From Nocardia niwae NBRC 108934 = DSM 45340 (GTDB taxonomy: Bacteria > Actinomycetota > Actinomycetes > Mycobacteriales > Mycobacteriaceae): a DNA stretch of 64,000 nt. The position numbers and the translations under genes were made by a program. Positions 33,562 through 43,182 of the stretch are shown in pieces (positions within the stretch are counted from its first letter, which is position 1; each line of letters opens with the position of its first letter). The DNA is taken from positions 35,841-99,840 of the forward strand of contig NZ_BDCK01000019.1 of NCBI RefSeq assembly GCF_001613465.1, in the 5' to 3' direction. The notes under the pieces are model-generated. The model made no database searches and was not told the DNA's origin. It saw nothing but the letters and a program-made list of their open reading frames with translations.

Positions 33562-33840
33562 TCACTCCGAAACTGTGCGCTCCGCCTGTTCCCCGGGCAG
33601 CTGCCACCGCGTCAGCGCCCGGCATCCCGCCGCGAACTCCTCCGCGTCCCGCAACGCTCTGCCCGCGACGAGGTCGAGTGCGAACGAGTCGTTGTCGTGT
33701 CCGGTCATCGCCGCGATCATCTGCCGGGCGGTGGACCGGATCGCCGACTTGTTCCCGGTCACCGTCCAGCGGTCCACGGCAGGCACGTGGATGAGCCAGC
33801 GGGGGCCGCAGCAGTGCACTGTGACGCGGAATCGGCGCAC
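33562..33840 (-). CDS. Small HicB-like-fold protein
   Basis: GTG 33840 is preferred over GTG 33846 because GGAGG then sits at the right distance. The 92-residue product (FRVTVHCCGPRWLIHVPAVD, then AIRSTARQMIAAMTGHD) has the strand-strand-helix arrangement of HicB-like small proteins often found in Streptomyces and Nocardia. No HicA toxin gene is next to it. It follows the 65-residue gene at 33878-34075 on the same strand. Confidence 0.5.
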   Translation of the reverse strand: MRRFRVTVHCCGPRWLIHVPAVDRWTVTGNKSAIRSTARQMIAAMTGHDNDSFALDLVAGRALRDAEEFAAGCRALTRWQLPGEQAERTVSE

Positions 33841-33877
33841 GGTCACGACCTCCGCGCGCGGGCGGCCCGGCGACGAA

Positions 33878-34075
33878 TCACTCGGTCCATGACAGGGCTT
33901 CGGTGAGGGTCACCGGAGGCGGGGGAGGGGTCGACACCCCGCCTCCGGGACGTTCGGGAGCGTCGGCCCACTGGCGCAGCGCGACGGCGTAGCGCTCGAG
34001 CACGGGCAGCGGCACAGCCTTGTAGGGAGCACGGGCCCGTGGGAACGGAACGCGTTGCGGTAATGCCTTGGTCAT
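33878..34075 (-). CDS. Small basic/proline-rich protein of unknown function
   Basis: ATG 34075 follows GGAGG by four bases. The 65-residue product has a basic N-terminus (QRVPFPRARAPYKAVPLPVL), a short helix and a Pro-rich C-terminal stretch. It is encoded divergently from the XRE regulator at 34326 and is followed by the HicB-like gene. Such genes often accompany XRE/DUF397 loci, but no function is known to me. Confidence 0.5.
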   Translation of the reverse strand: MTKALPQRVPFPRARAPYKAVPLPVLERYAVALRQWADAPERPGGGVSTPPPPPVTLTEALSWTE

Positions 34076-34325
34076 CTGTCCTCCGCTGGTCGAGTGGCGG
34101 CGAAAAGGACTTACGCCGCGCCGATCATGCGGCCAGTGGAGCACCGGATGCGGGCCGCGTGGACATTTCCGAGCGGATTCGCGACAGAAAATGGCAAATA
34201 CCCTGGACGCCTTCCAGCGACCCTGCACAATGTCTTTCCGGCGGTCGAATTGTGGCCTTCCAGAATTACTTTCAGAAATATTCCAGCCAGCGCGTGCGGA
34301 TATTCCACAGAAGGGAGCAAACAGT

Positions 34326-35252
34326 ATGGGGGAGAGGGATGTGGACCCCGATGATCGGCAGCTCAGGGCCGACATTCGCGGGACCGGGGGCGTTCCACAC
34401 CGCAGTCTCGGCCGCTGCCTGCGCGGGATGAGGCAGGAGGCGGGACTGTCCATCGAAGTGGCATCGCGGGCGATCGGGCGCGGGGCGGGGACGCTGCACC
34501 GGCTGGAGACCGGCGCGCCGAACGTTGTCGTCAGGGAGGAAGACCTGCGGCGGTTGTGCAAGTTGTATCAGCGGGTGGACATGCTGCCGGTGTTGAAATC
34601 GCTGGCGGCGCAGGGGAGGACGCCGTCGTGGTTGGACGAGTTTCCCGATCAGGTGAATCCGACGTTCAACGCCTACGTGCAGATGGAGGCGGCGGCCTCT
34701 CATATCACTGTGTATCGCCCCGATATGGTGCCTGGATTGTTTCAGGTCCCCGACTACGCGAGGGCGTTGGATCGCGTCTACTTTCCGATGGACACCGCAG
34801 AGGAGATCGAGCGTCGCGTCCGGGTGCGGCGTAACAGGCAAGCGTTGATCAGTCGTGACTTCTCGCCACTGGCAGCTGTACTCGTGGTGGACGAGGCGGT
34901 CACCAGGCGAGTCGTCGGAGGTCCCCGCGTGATGTCGACACAGCTGCGTCACCTGGCCGACCTGCCACCGAACGTACGGGTGCAAGTGCTGCCCTTCGGG
35001 GTTGGCTTCCCACTCGGCGTCTCGACCGGTCCTTTCACGATCCTGGATTTCGCCGGTGACGGCGAGGGGCGACCTTTGGAGCCGCCAGTGGTCTACGTCG
35101 AGAGCTACACAGGCAACATCTACCTGGAACGCACCAGCACCGTGCGGCGGTACAGAGCTGGATTCGAGGTGATCCAGCGAGTAGCTTTGGACGTGCCGAA
35201 TAGCAAACGCCTACTGCGGCAGGTAGCGAAGGAGTTCGACCGTGTCCGTTGA
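34326..35252 (+). CDS. XRE-family regulator with DUF5753 domain
   Basis: ATG 34326 follows AAGGGAG; the frame upstream to 34068 is rejected. The 308-residue protein has an N-terminal helix-turn-helix (LGRCLRGMRQEAGLSIEVAS, then GAGTLHRLETG) and a DUF5753 domain covering most of the rest (HITVYRPDMVPGLFQVPDYA; LPPNVRVQVLPFGVG). These proteins form pairs with DUF397 proteins; Scr1/Scr2-type pairs act like antitoxin/toxin or developmental regulators in Streptomyces. The DUF397 gene overlaps its 3' end. Confidence 0.9.
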   Translation: MGERDVDPDDRQLRADIRGTGGVPHRSLGRCLRGMRQEAGLSIEVASRAIGRGAGTLHRLETGAPNVVVREEDLRRLCKLYQRVDMLPVLKSLAAQGRTPSWLDEFPDQVNPTFNAYVQMEAAASHITVYRPDMVPGLFQVPDYARALDRVYFPMDTAEEIERRVRVRRNRQALISRDFSPLAAVLVVDEAVTRRVVGGPRVMSTQLRHLADLPPNVRVQVLPFGVGFPLGVSTGPFTILDFAGDGEGRPLEPPVVYVESYTGNIYLERTSTVRRYRAGFEVIQRVALDVPNSKRLLRQVAKEFDRVR

Positions 35253-35448
35253 CCTATCCGGAGCGCGCTGGTTCAAAAGCACTCGTAGTGCCGCCGGGAA
35301 CGACTGCGTCGAGGTAGCGCATCTGGATGGCGGGCATGTGGGGGTTCGTGACTCGAAGAACGTCGGTGGTGGAGTGCTGGTGTTCACGCCCTCGGAGTGG
35401 GATGTATTCCTGGCGGGCGCGCGGAGTAGAGACTTCGACCGGTTCTGA
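35242..35448 (+). CDS. DUF397 protein
   Basis: GTG 35242 overlaps the XRE gene by 11 bases, with AAGGAG at 35228-35233, so the pair is translationally coupled. The 68-residue product is a standard DUF397 domain: SGARWFKSTRSAAGNDCVEVA, GHVGVRDSK and a C-terminal VFTPSEWDVFLAGAR. DUF397 proteins are partners of XRE/DUF5753 regulators. Confidence 0.92.
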   Translation: MSVDLSGARWFKSTRSAAGNDCVEVAHLDGGHVGVRDSKNVGGGVLVFTPSEWDVFLAGARSRDFDRF

Positions 35449-35486
35449 GCTGAGCGCAAGTCTCGCCTGTGGCACCGATCTCGTCG

Positions 35487-35523
35487 CGAGGTCGGTAGGC
35501 GCGATTACGCCCTACCGACCTCG
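35487..35523 (+). terminator. Strong hairpin after the XRE/DUF397 operon
   Basis: A perfect 13-bp stem, CGAGGTCGGTAGG (35487-35499) with CCTACCGACCTCG (35511-35523), closes an 11-base loop 39 bases after the DUF397 stop. There is no U-tract, which is common for actinobacterial terminators. Confidence 0.7.
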
Positions 35524-35690
35524 ATTGCGGTACAGATTCGTGGCGCGTGTTCTGCGGCCAGGACGACAATCATGCCAACCTGTCGGGCTGAGGTATCTCC
35601 GAGAAATCGACGGCGTCTTCGAAATCCGCACCGCATCACTTCAGATGCACTGCGAGAACCGAGAATGACTGGGCACACAGCCATTAGTCC

Positions 35691-36710
35691 TCAATTGCGG
35701 CGGTAGGGCGGAACAACCCGTACGCGGTCCGCGGCGATCTGCCGCCGCCGGGCCGCCATCGCGTCCGCGGGCGAGGAGCCGGTGGAGAGTGCGTGAAAGA
35801 TGGCTGCCGCGTCCTCGATCGCGTCGCGGGCGCCGACTCCTTCGGCGGGTGTGATGGCGTGATCGGCGTCCCCGCACAGGATCACCGGAAGCTGTGCGGC
35901 GGCGGCGGTGGCGAAAGGGACGTTGCGCGCATTCGAGACGTGCACGGTCTCGGTCTCCGCGAGCAAAACATCCACCACGTCGGAAATGCCCGGCGCGACA
36001 GTGCGAATGACGTCGCTCCAGTCCACTACCGGATGGTATCCGGTTTCCTGCGCGGGAAGCGGCGGACGGGTGACCCTGGCGAACCAGACGGACAGTCCTT
36101 CGTCCCAGAAGTGACCGAACGCACCCGCCGGGCGGCCGTCCGCACCGATCCGGCCGTCGAAATGCAGCACCGTGCTCTTGGTGCGCAGCGCTCGAGCACG
36201 CTCGGTGCGGCCGTAGAACACGAGCTGCCCGGCGTACTCGGGTGTCCGCGCCGGTTCGATTCGGCGGCGGGCGAGGGAGTCGATGCCGTCTGCCGCGATG
36301 ACGATGTCGTCAGCGGGTAGTGCAGTTGCGCCGCTGAACAGCACACCGTGGTCGATGTCGGTCACCGGAGTGCCGTAGTGGAACACCGACGATGTGGCGG
36401 TGGCGAATTCCGTCAGCACCGACATGAGTTCGGCACGCAGGTACAGCCGATGACCGCGGCTCGGTCCGAAACGCGCTTCGCCCGGCTGGTATTCGACCCG
36501 TAGGGCGTCTACCGGATGGGCGACCTCGTCCAACCGGTCGGCGGGCACGCCGAGGGTGGTCAGCGCGGCCTGCGCACGGTCGTCCAGCACCAGGAACGCC
36601 CCGGCGCCGAGTGATGGCTGGGCTTCGTACACCCGGGCCGGAATCCCCACGCGCCCCAGGGCTCCGGCGAGGACGGTCCCGGCGATCCCTCCGCCGACGA
36701 TGGTGACCAT
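35691..36710 (-). CDS. FAD-dependent monooxygenase
   Basis: This 339-residue protein has the aromatic-hydroxylase layout: GxGxxG (VTIVGGGIAGTVLAGAL) at the start, a DG motif (IVIAADGIDSLARRR) near residue 140 and a GD motif (VILCGDADHAITPAEGVGA) near residue 280 that contacts FAD. It should hydroxylate or oxygenate a small organic substrate with NAD(P)H. It lies 57 bases downstream of the amidase gene on the same strand and is probably cotranscribed, hinting at stepwise breakdown of an amide. Confidence 0.87.
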   Translation of the reverse strand: MVTIVGGGIAGTVLAGALGRVGIPARVYEAQPSLGAGAFLVLDDRAQAALTTLGVPADRLDEVAHPVDALRVEYQPGEARFGPSRGHRLYLRAELMSVLTEFATATSSVFHYGTPVTDIDHGVLFSGATALPADDIVIAADGIDSLARRRIEPARTPEYAGQLVFYGRTERARALRTKSTVLHFDGRIGADGRPAGAFGHFWDEGLSVWFARVTRPPLPAQETGYHPVVDWSDVIRTVAPGISDVVDVLLAETETVHVSNARNVPFATAAAAQLPVILCGDADHAITPAEGVGARDAIEDAAAIFHALSTGSSPADAMAARRRQIAADRVRVVPPYRRN

Positions 36711-36767
36711 GTGCTCAGCGTAGAGCGGGATTCCGGCAATGGCACGGCCGATTCATGCCCGCGGCCA

Positions 36768-38243
36768 TCAGACCGTCGATGAATTGCGGCTGGATCCGGG
36801 CGCCTCGAAGCCGCCGATCCGCTGCTCGAGCAGTTCGGCCAGCCGCAGCGGCGTGTGGTCCTCGAACATCGGGCCGATCAGCTGCACCCCGACCGGCAGA
36901 CCCTCGGGTGATCGACCCGCGGGTATGGCGGTGGCGGGAAGGCCGGGCATGGTCGCCACACCGGGCCAGACCATCTGGTCGCCGTATGGGTACTCGACGC
37001 CGTCGATGTCGATCCGCTGTCCCCGCGCATCGGGGTTGTGGTCGTGTGGGAACGCGGGAGTCGGCGTGATCGGGCACACCACGGCGTCGAACTCGGCGAA
37101 CAGCTGCCGCCAGCCGTGGCGGTGCTGCTCGCGACGGCTGTTCGCCTCGATCCAGTCGCGGTGACTGAACACCGCGCCACGCAACCATTCCGCCTCGCGA
37201 GTCCGGTCATCGGCGTCGAGTCCGGCCGCGGCGGTCCGCAGCTGTTCGTACCTCTCCGCGGGAAAACTCGCGGCGATGCTCGAAACCATCAACTGCGTGT
37301 AGAGCGTGGCGGCTTCGGTCAGGTCGGGCAGCAGTGAACTGTGCCGTTCGACGCGAGCGCCCTCGGCGGCGAGCGCATCGGCGACACGGTTCACCGCAGC
37401 CTGTACGGCGGAACCGGTGGGAAGGAGCGGATGCTCGTCGAGGACCAGGACCCGGAAGTCGCGGAGTTCCTGATGACGCGCGGCCGGCAGCGCGAGGTCG
37501 AACGCGACGCCGAGCGTCAGAGGATCCGGGCCGGCCATCACGTCCAGCAGCAACGTGAGGTCGCGAGCGGTTCGGGCCATCGGACCGACGACGGCGAGGT
37601 CGCCTTCACTCGGCAATGCCGGCGCGGGCGGTGGAACCATTCCGCGCGTCGCCGCCAGCCCGAAAGACGGCTTGTGTGCGTAGATGCCACAGAAATGCGC
37701 GGGCGTGCGCAACGAACCGGCGAGGTCGGAGCCGAGAGACAGCGCACCGAACCCGGCGGCCAGGGCCGCCGCCGATCCACCGGAGGATCCGCCCGGTGTG
37801 CGACCGAGATCCCACGGGTTGTTGGTGGTGCCGTAGATCTCGTTGAAGCTCTGCCAATCCTTCAGCATCAACGGCACATTGGTCTTGCCGAGCACCACCG
37901 CGCCCGCCGCCTTCACCCGCGCCACCGCTACCGCGTCCTCGGTCGGCACATAGTCTTCGAACTGCGGCATACCCCACGTCGTGGGTAGCCCGGCGATGTT
38001 GTAGGACTCTTTGACAGTCAACGGAATACCCAGTAGCGGCCGATCCTCGCCGCGGGCGCGCGCCTCGTCGGCTCGGCGTGCGGCGGCCCGCGCGCGGTCG
38101 AAGTCCGGCACGCAGATCGCGTTGATCGCCTTATCGTCCCGCTCGATACGAGCGATCGCGTCCTCGGTCAGTTCCACCGAGCTCATTTCACCAGCGCGCA
38201 ACGCAGCCGAGAGCTCTTCGGCCGATCGATAAGTCCACTCCAT
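36768..38243 (-). CDS. Amidase signature family enzyme
   Basis: ATG 38243 gives 491 residues. The Ser-Ser-Lys catalytic set is visible: Lys in GIPLTVKESYN, the cis-serine in the Gly/Ser-rich TPGGSSGGSAAALAAG and the nucleophile in GSDLAGSLRTPA. N-terminal EWTYRSAEELSAALRAGEMS is typical of the family. It hydrolyses a carboxamide; the substrate is not predictable. It lacks a signal peptide. The FAD monooxygenase gene follows in the same orientation. Confidence 0.9.
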   Translation of the reverse strand: MEWTYRSAEELSAALRAGEMSSVELTEDAIARIERDDKAINAICVPDFDRARAAARRADEARARGEDRPLLGIPLTVKESYNIAGLPTTWGMPQFEDYVPTEDAVAVARVKAAGAVVLGKTNVPLMLKDWQSFNEIYGTTNNPWDLGRTPGGSSGGSAAALAAGFGALSLGSDLAGSLRTPAHFCGIYAHKPSFGLAATRGMVPPPAPALPSEGDLAVVGPMARTARDLTLLLDVMAGPDPLTLGVAFDLALPAARHQELRDFRVLVLDEHPLLPTGSAVQAAVNRVADALAAEGARVERHSSLLPDLTEAATLYTQLMVSSIAASFPAERYEQLRTAAAGLDADDRTREAEWLRGAVFSHRDWIEANSRREQHRHGWRQLFAEFDAVVCPITPTPAFPHDHNPDARGQRIDIDGVEYPYGDQMVWPGVATMPGLPATAIPAGRSPEGLPVGVQLIGPMFEDHTPLRLAELLEQRIGGFEAPGSSRNSSTV

Positions 38244-38565
38244 GAATCCGACGCTAACGCCCGCCCGGGAGTGGGTATCAACGCCGGTCTGCGCAGCAGA
38301 TATGAACGACGGTAGCCTTGACGACGTCACGAGCACAGTGGTTGGGCCACCACTGCGCAGCACGCCGAGGTCGTCGAGCTATCCGTGGCGGCCGCCAGTC
38401 GCGGTCGGTGCCCCGGCATCACCGCCGGGAAGCCGCACGGCTGCAGACCGACGTGAAGAATCCGGACGGCATGCGACCCCCCGAAGCGACCTGAGTGAGC
38501 GTAATCTTTCCCGCGCTCGTGTCGGTCCAGGACCGCGGTCACTCATGACCGACCATCGATCAGGG

Positions 38566-40083
38566 TCACGCCGGCGGGATGCTCTGCTCGTACTGGAAGA
38601 CGTTGTGCGGGTCGTACTTCGCCTTGATTCTGCGCAGACGCTCGAAGTGCTCCCGCCCCCAATAGGCGGTCTCCCACTCTTGCATTCCCACGTTCGGCAC
38701 GTTGACATAGGCGCCGTCCGCGTAGGGTCGCAGCGCCTGGCTGAACTCGGCGAGCCAGGCCTGGGCCTGCGGGGTCAGCGGGTCGCTGACGCCTGGTTCG
38801 GTTGAACGGGTCCCCCAAGCTGCGCCGATCTCACCGTAGAACAGCGCGTCGCGATGCGCGAACGCCGTGCCGCCGCGCGGCTCCCTCTCGATCGCCCCAC
38901 CGAAGGCATCGACGAAGTAGTTGCTTTCCTCTGTGGGAGCGTTTCGCATGAAGGAGTTGATGATGTCGATCGCGTTCTTCGGGAACGGCTTCTTGACGAA
39001 CTGCGAGAAGAATTTCCAGTTCGCGGGCTCTTGCGTGAGCGGGACCTGGGCTCCGGCAAAGAAATCGCCCCAGTTGCCCACCTGCACCGTGACCTCGGGC
39101 GTGCCGACAGACAGGATCGGAGCCAGCATCTCTCTGGCCTGTGCCGCCGCCCCCTCCGCAAGCCAGGCGGACAGCTGGATCTGGGACTTGTGGATCTCCA
39201 GCTCGGATCCCAGACGGCTGTCGGCGGACGGTACCGTACGCTGCCATGCCTCGAAGACCCCGTAAAGGTCCCCAAGGCCATCCCATGTCGCCTGTAGGTA
39301 GGCGAGATGCTCGAGCGGATACACCTCATAGGTGAGTTGTGTGACGATCCCGAAGTTGCCGTTTCCCGCGCCGCGAAGCGCCCAGAGCAGGTCCGAGTGG
39401 TGCTGCAGGTCCGCGTTGATCACCTCGGCGCAGTCGTGACCCGACGAGACGACGACCTCGGCCGCCATCAGACTGTCGCAGGCCATGCCGAGCCAGCGGT
39501 TGAGCGGCCCGAGGCCACCGCCGAGCGTCGCACCACACAAGCTCACGCTGCCCTCACTTCCGGTTGTGACCGCAAAGTTCTGCTTCGCGAGCGTCGTCAC
39601 CGCTTCCAGCTGGTTCAGCCCGGCGCCAACCGTCGCGCTACGAGCGCCAGGGTCGATCCGGACCGACTTCAGCCGGCTTACGTCGATCACGATGCCGTTG
39701 TCGACGTTCGACCAGCCTTCGAGAGCGTGGCGACCGCTGCGCACTCGCAACGCGACGTTGTGCTGCCGCGCCCAGGTGAGGGCGTTCACCACGTCTTGGG
39801 TCTCCTCTGCGAAGACGATGACCAGCGGATAGTGGGAAAAGAGCTGGTCCCAGCCGAGTCGTGCGTCCGTGTACGACTCGTCACCGGGGCGAACGATGTG
39901 ACCGGTCAGCGTCGCCGGGCGGCATCCCGGGCTGTTGCTCGGATGGCCCGCGGTCACATTTCCCGGGGCGCTCGCGTCGGCGATATCCGGAGTGTCGGCG
40001 GCTGTAAGGCCCGATACGACGACTGCTCCGACGCCGGCGACCGTCCACGTCCTGAGCAGGTCACGGCGAGAAAGATCACTCAA
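38566..40083 (-). CDS. Tat-exported BBE-type FAD-linked oxidase
   Basis: The start is placed at TTG 40083, since GAGAGGA precedes it and it yields an immediate twin-arginine signal (SRRDLLRTWTVAGVGAVVVS). The 505-residue protein has a PCMH-type FAD domain: the SGRHALEGWSN motif carries the histidine used for covalent FAD in this family, and SLCGATLGGGLG has a cysteine at the region of the second linkage. The C-terminal berberine-bridge element is represented by WETAYWGREHFERLRRIKAKYDPHNVFQYEQSI. It probably oxidises a sugar or secondary metabolite outside the cytoplasm. Confidence 0.87.
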   Translation of the reverse strand: MSDLSRRDLLRTWTVAGVGAVVVSGLTAADTPDIADASAPGNVTAGHPSNSPGCRPATLTGHIVRPGDESYTDARLGWDQLFSHYPLVIVFAEETQDVVNALTWARQHNVALRVRSGRHALEGWSNVDNGIVIDVSRLKSVRIDPGARSATVGAGLNQLEAVTTLAKQNFAVTTGSEGSVSLCGATLGGGLGPLNRWLGMACDSLMAAEVVVSSGHDCAEVINADLQHHSDLLWALRGAGNGNFGIVTQLTYEVYPLEHLAYLQATWDGLGDLYGVFEAWQRTVPSADSRLGSELEIHKSQIQLSAWLAEGAAAQAREMLAPILSVGTPEVTVQVGNWGDFFAGAQVPLTQEPANWKFFSQFVKKPFPKNAIDIINSFMRNAPTEESNYFVDAFGGAIEREPRGGTAFAHRDALFYGEIGAAWGTRSTEPGVSDPLTPQAQAWLAEFSQALRPYADGAYVNVPNVGMQEWETAYWGREHFERLRRIKAKYDPHNVFQYEQSIPPA

Positions 40084-40642
40084 GTCCAGGTCCTCTCGAT
40101 CGGGCTCCGCGCACCCAGCTGCTAAGGAACTCTTACCCCCCAGCCGCCGGGCAGTCCTCTGTGGTCGATTCCGGAACGGTAACGGGGTGACGCGGCGGTA
40201 TGTCCCGACACGCCAATCGAGGACGATCACGACCGCTCGAGGGCGTAATTCAGTGCCGAACCCCTACCGGACTGTCTCGGAATTCTGCTCCAACGGCCGT
40301 CAGACCGGCCCCACCGGTTACCGGATGCCGCCCGGCCGACCCGGTGCCGAACTATCGCGCACCCGCGCCGGCCGAATCCGTCCACGGATCGTCCCCGCGG
40401 ATACCGCGAGTACACCTCCGCAGGTTGCCGCGCAGCCGCCGGAGCACCGGTCCTCGGCCACCGCGCAGCGGGGACCGGCCGAGGTGGCCGATGCCGAGAA
40501 CTCCCGACTCGGCCACAGGATCTTCACCGTCGAATCCGCGCATCGCTGCTCGCGTGGGATGGAACCGTTGTCCCTGCGTTTCACAGACGCGTAGTAGCCG
40601 ACGTTGTGGTTGAGGCGAGGTCACATCGAGCAGAATTGAGCA
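40084..40642. other. Intergenic region without supported gene
   Basis: These 559 bases separate the divergent BBE-type oxidase and pentapeptide-repeat genes. Only overlapping shadow frames occur. I see no clear repeat, RNA or remnant. Confidence 0.4.
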
Positions 40643-41926
40643 ATGTTTGGGCGGGTGAGCGCTGTTGCTGCGCAGGTAGGTTCAAGAACGACCGCGTTGC
40701 GCACGTGTTTGATCGAAGACTTCCGCTCGTCGCTCAGGCGTCGCACGGGACGGATCCAGTTGCTGCCGGCGGTCTTTTCCGCACTCGCTGCGGGCCTGGG
40801 CGTGGCCGTCGCCGCCTATGCATTCCTACGGTGGATTACACCAGTCGACACCAACAAGACCGCGGCCGAGATCGACGTCACCCGCATCGCCTTGACCGTC
40901 GTCGCCGGGGTAGGTGGCGTCGTCGCGCTGGTCATCGCCTACCGCCGCCAACGCGACCTCGAGCAAAGTCGGTTCATCGAACGCTTCGGTGCCGCGGCTG
41001 CCCAACTCGGTGCTACCGATGTCGCGGTCCGCATCGCCGGGGTCTATGCCATGGCCGGCGTCGCCGACGAATCCGAAGGTCTGCGCCGCCAGCAATGCAT
41101 CGACGTGCTGTGCGGATACCTCCGCCTGCCCTACGACACCGAGCACGGCGCCAGCGGGCGCACCAAATTCGTCGTCAAAGCCCCCCGAATCGAACATGGC
41201 CGAGTGCGTGGCGAGACGGAAGAGCACATCGAATATCGGCAGAACGACCGGGAAGTCCGAGCGACCATCCTCCGTGTCATTGCCAACCACCTCCGCCCAC
41301 CCGCCGAATACAACTGGTCAGCAAACGATTTCGACTTCCGCAATGCGTACCTGGAAGGTGTCGATTTCAGCAATGCGACGTTCAAGGGCTCTGCCGAGTT
41401 CAGCCGTGCGACCTTCGCCGGCGTCGCTGAGTTCGGAGACGCGACATTCACTCGCAAAGCCCAGTTCGGCGGTGCGATCTTCACCGGCGGTGCATGGTTC
41501 CAGAATGCGACCTTCAGTAGCGGTGCCTGGTTCCACGATGCGACTTTCACCGGCGACGTCCAGTTCGGAGAGGCGACCTTCACCCGCACCGCCGAGTTCG
41601 GAGAGGCGACTTTCACCGGCAAGATCTGGTTCCACCATGTGACCTTCGCGCACAGCGCCTGGTTCAACAGTGCGACCTTCACCTGCGACGTTTCGTTCAA
41701 AGGTGCGACCTTCACCGGCGACGTCTCGTTCCACGATGCGACCTTCACCGGCGACACTCGATTCATGAAGGTGAGCTTCGGTAGCGGGATCGCTTCGTTC
41801 GTTGCTCCAAAAAAATGGGGGCCACCGGCACCAGTATTCGACTGGGATCAGGACCTCAGCCAGAAGCCCGCCAATGTAGTGCCCCAGGATTGGCCACCGA
41901 CCGTCGCAGTGCCGCCACCCTCGTAA
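40643..41926 (+). CDS. Membrane-anchored pentapeptide-repeat protein
   Basis: This 427-residue protein starts at ATG 40643. Two membrane segments (about residues 40-65 and 82-100) precede a cytosolic helical region ending in RQRDLEQSRFIERFGAAAAQL, a sequence that commonly precedes pentapeptide repeats in actinobacteria. Residues 235-375 contain about 13 ten-residue units of the type ATFTGDVxFxD, each two pentapeptides of a right-handed beta-helix. Related membrane-anchored proteins are uncharacterised; some occur with defence genes. The two short orphan genes downstream may or may not be connected. Confidence 0.82.
   Translation: MFGRVSAVAAQVGSRTTALRTCLIEDFRSSLRRRTGRIQLLPAVFSALAAGLGVAVAAYAFLRWITPVDTNKTAAEIDVTRIALTVVAGVGGVVALVIAYRRQRDLEQSRFIERFGAAAAQLGATDVAVRIAGVYAMAGVADESEGLRRQQCIDVLCGYLRLPYDTEHGASGRTKFVVKAPRIEHGRVRGETEEHIEYRQNDREVRATILRVIANHLRPPAEYNWSANDFDFRNAYLEGVDFSNATFKGSAEFSRATFAGVAEFGDATFTRKAQFGGAIFTGGAWFQNATFSSGAWFHDATFTGDVQFGEATFTRTAEFGEATFTGKIWFHHVTFAHSAWFNSATFTCDVSFKGATFTGDVSFHDATFTGDTRFMKVSFGSGIASFVAPKKWGPPAPVFDWDQDLSQKPANVVPQDWPPTVAVPPPS
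41358..41775 (+). repeat. About 13 tandem 30-33-bp coding repeats
   Basis: In-frame units of about 30 bases encode the pentapeptide-repeat beta-helix (GCGACCTTCACCGGCGAC and variants). Several units are nearly identical at the DNA level, indicating recent duplication or gene conversion. Confidence 0.8.
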
Positions 41927-41988
41927 GCCCGACGCAGCTGACGCAGGAGACATGCTGCCCGACAGGCGCGGCTCACTAAGCTGATCGA

Positions 41989-42867
41989 GTGGAGTTCACA
42001 ACGGATTTGGAGCGTGGTGGGTGGCTGCTCGCGCGCGTCGGCGAACACGGGGTCGCTGGCGTCGCGGGTACCGGCTTCGAGGCCTATGCGCGGATCCTGC
42101 ACCCGGTCGAGGCGACCCGCCGCGACGTCGCGGTGACCGACGAGTGGGGCAATCCCGAGATCGTGGAGGAGGCGATGTGGCCGTGGGCGGAGGTCGCCGT
42201 GCGCAACGGCAGAGTGATGCATCCGCTGGTGCAGTGGCGCAACCTCACCGACGGTGAGGACAAAGCGGCGATGTCGTTCGACGACGGGTGGCAAGTCGGC
42301 CAGACCGTCGAGGGGTGGTTCGACCCCAGCCTGCTGGCCTCGCTCACCGTCCACCTTCGCGCAGCCACCGAGGCACCGGAAGAGGTGACGGCTGGAGTGT
42401 GGAATGGATTCGGCGAGCTGAACACATCCTCGGGTGCGGTGTTCGTCGCGTCCACCGACGGCGATCCGCAGGATGTCGAGCGCGAGCGAGCTCGAATCGA
42501 GGCCGAGCTGGCTGCCTCTGTCGCGCCGCAGGTCAGACGGGCGGTCGAGGCAGGGCCTTTCCTGCGATGGCCGGGACGCGACTTCATGCTGTTCGATACC
42601 AGTCTCTCCGAACTCGCCGACCCCGGCTGGGTGCATGCGGCGGGCCTGGGATGGACGACCGACTTCCCCGGAGTGACGCCCCAGCTGCTCTGGCCCGCCG
42701 ACCACGCATGGGTCGTGGCCAGCGAGATCGACTTCGATTCCACGATCGTCGCCGGCTCACGGGCTCTGATCGATGCGGTTGTGGCCGATGATCGTTTCGA
42801 GGCCTTCGAGGTCGCCGAGAATTCAGATCTGAGCTGGGACGGCGACACAATCAATCCCGCGCCGTAG
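41989..42867 (+). CDS. Actinobacterial protein of unknown function
   Basis: GTG 41989 opens a 292-residue frame with normal high-GC codon use. It has no signal peptide or membrane segment, is acidic and rich in Trp (e.g. WPWAEVAVRNG, HPLVQWRN, GWTTDFPGVTPQLLWPADHAWVVASEIDFDSTIV cut across two strands). The C-terminal half resembles a surface-lectin-like or SUKH-style fold only superficially; I do not recognise a family. It lies 62 bases after the pentapeptide gene and could be in the same transcript. Confidence 0.7.
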   Translation: MEFTTDLERGGWLLARVGEHGVAGVAGTGFEAYARILHPVEATRRDVAVTDEWGNPEIVEEAMWPWAEVAVRNGRVMHPLVQWRNLTDGEDKAAMSFDDGWQVGQTVEGWFDPSLLASLTVHLRAATEAPEEVTAGVWNGFGELNTSSGAVFVASTDGDPQDVERERARIEAELAASVAPQVRRAVEAGPFLRWPGRDFMLFDTSLSELADPGWVHAAGLGWTTDFPGVTPQLLWPADHAWVVASEIDFDSTIVAGSRALIDAVVADDRFEAFEVAENSDLSWDGDTINPAP

Positions 42868-42894
42868 GACTGAGATTCGGGGAGAAAGTAACTC

Positions 42895-43182
42895 CTACTC
42901 GGCAGGCTCAGTACCTTGGCGGCCCCCCGTGATGTCAGTGGCGGCCGCCTTCATCGCTGCGGTCAACTGCGTCCCGGCATCGAGTAACTCCACCCCGAGG
43001 AGTGCACCGTCTGCATCGAAGTCAAGCGTAGCCAATAGCGTGCCGTCCTTGGTTTGCGCGCGCACGGTGCGTGCTGCATATCGCGGCCCGGGGTGTTCGG
43101 ACCGAATGGCGAGATATGCAGCGTTGGCCTGCCTGTCCCAGGTAAGTTCCTCTATATAGGTGTTGTTCGGCAGCGTCGTCAT
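42895..43182 (-). CDS. DUF2283 family protein
   Basis: ATG 43182 is chosen because GGGG lies eight bases upstream; two earlier in-frame ATGs are possible. The 95-residue product matches DUF2283: WDRQANAAYLAIR near the start and LDFDADGALLGVELLDA, the family hallmark, in the middle. DUF2283 proteins are small and uncharacterised, often beside toxin-antitoxin or mobile loci. It converges with the preceding orphan gene. Confidence 0.75.
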   Translation of the reverse strand: MTTLPNNTYIEELTWDRQANAAYLAIRSEHPGPRYAARTVRAQTKDGTLLATLDFDADGALLGVELLDAGTQLTAAMKAAATDITGGRQGTEPAE

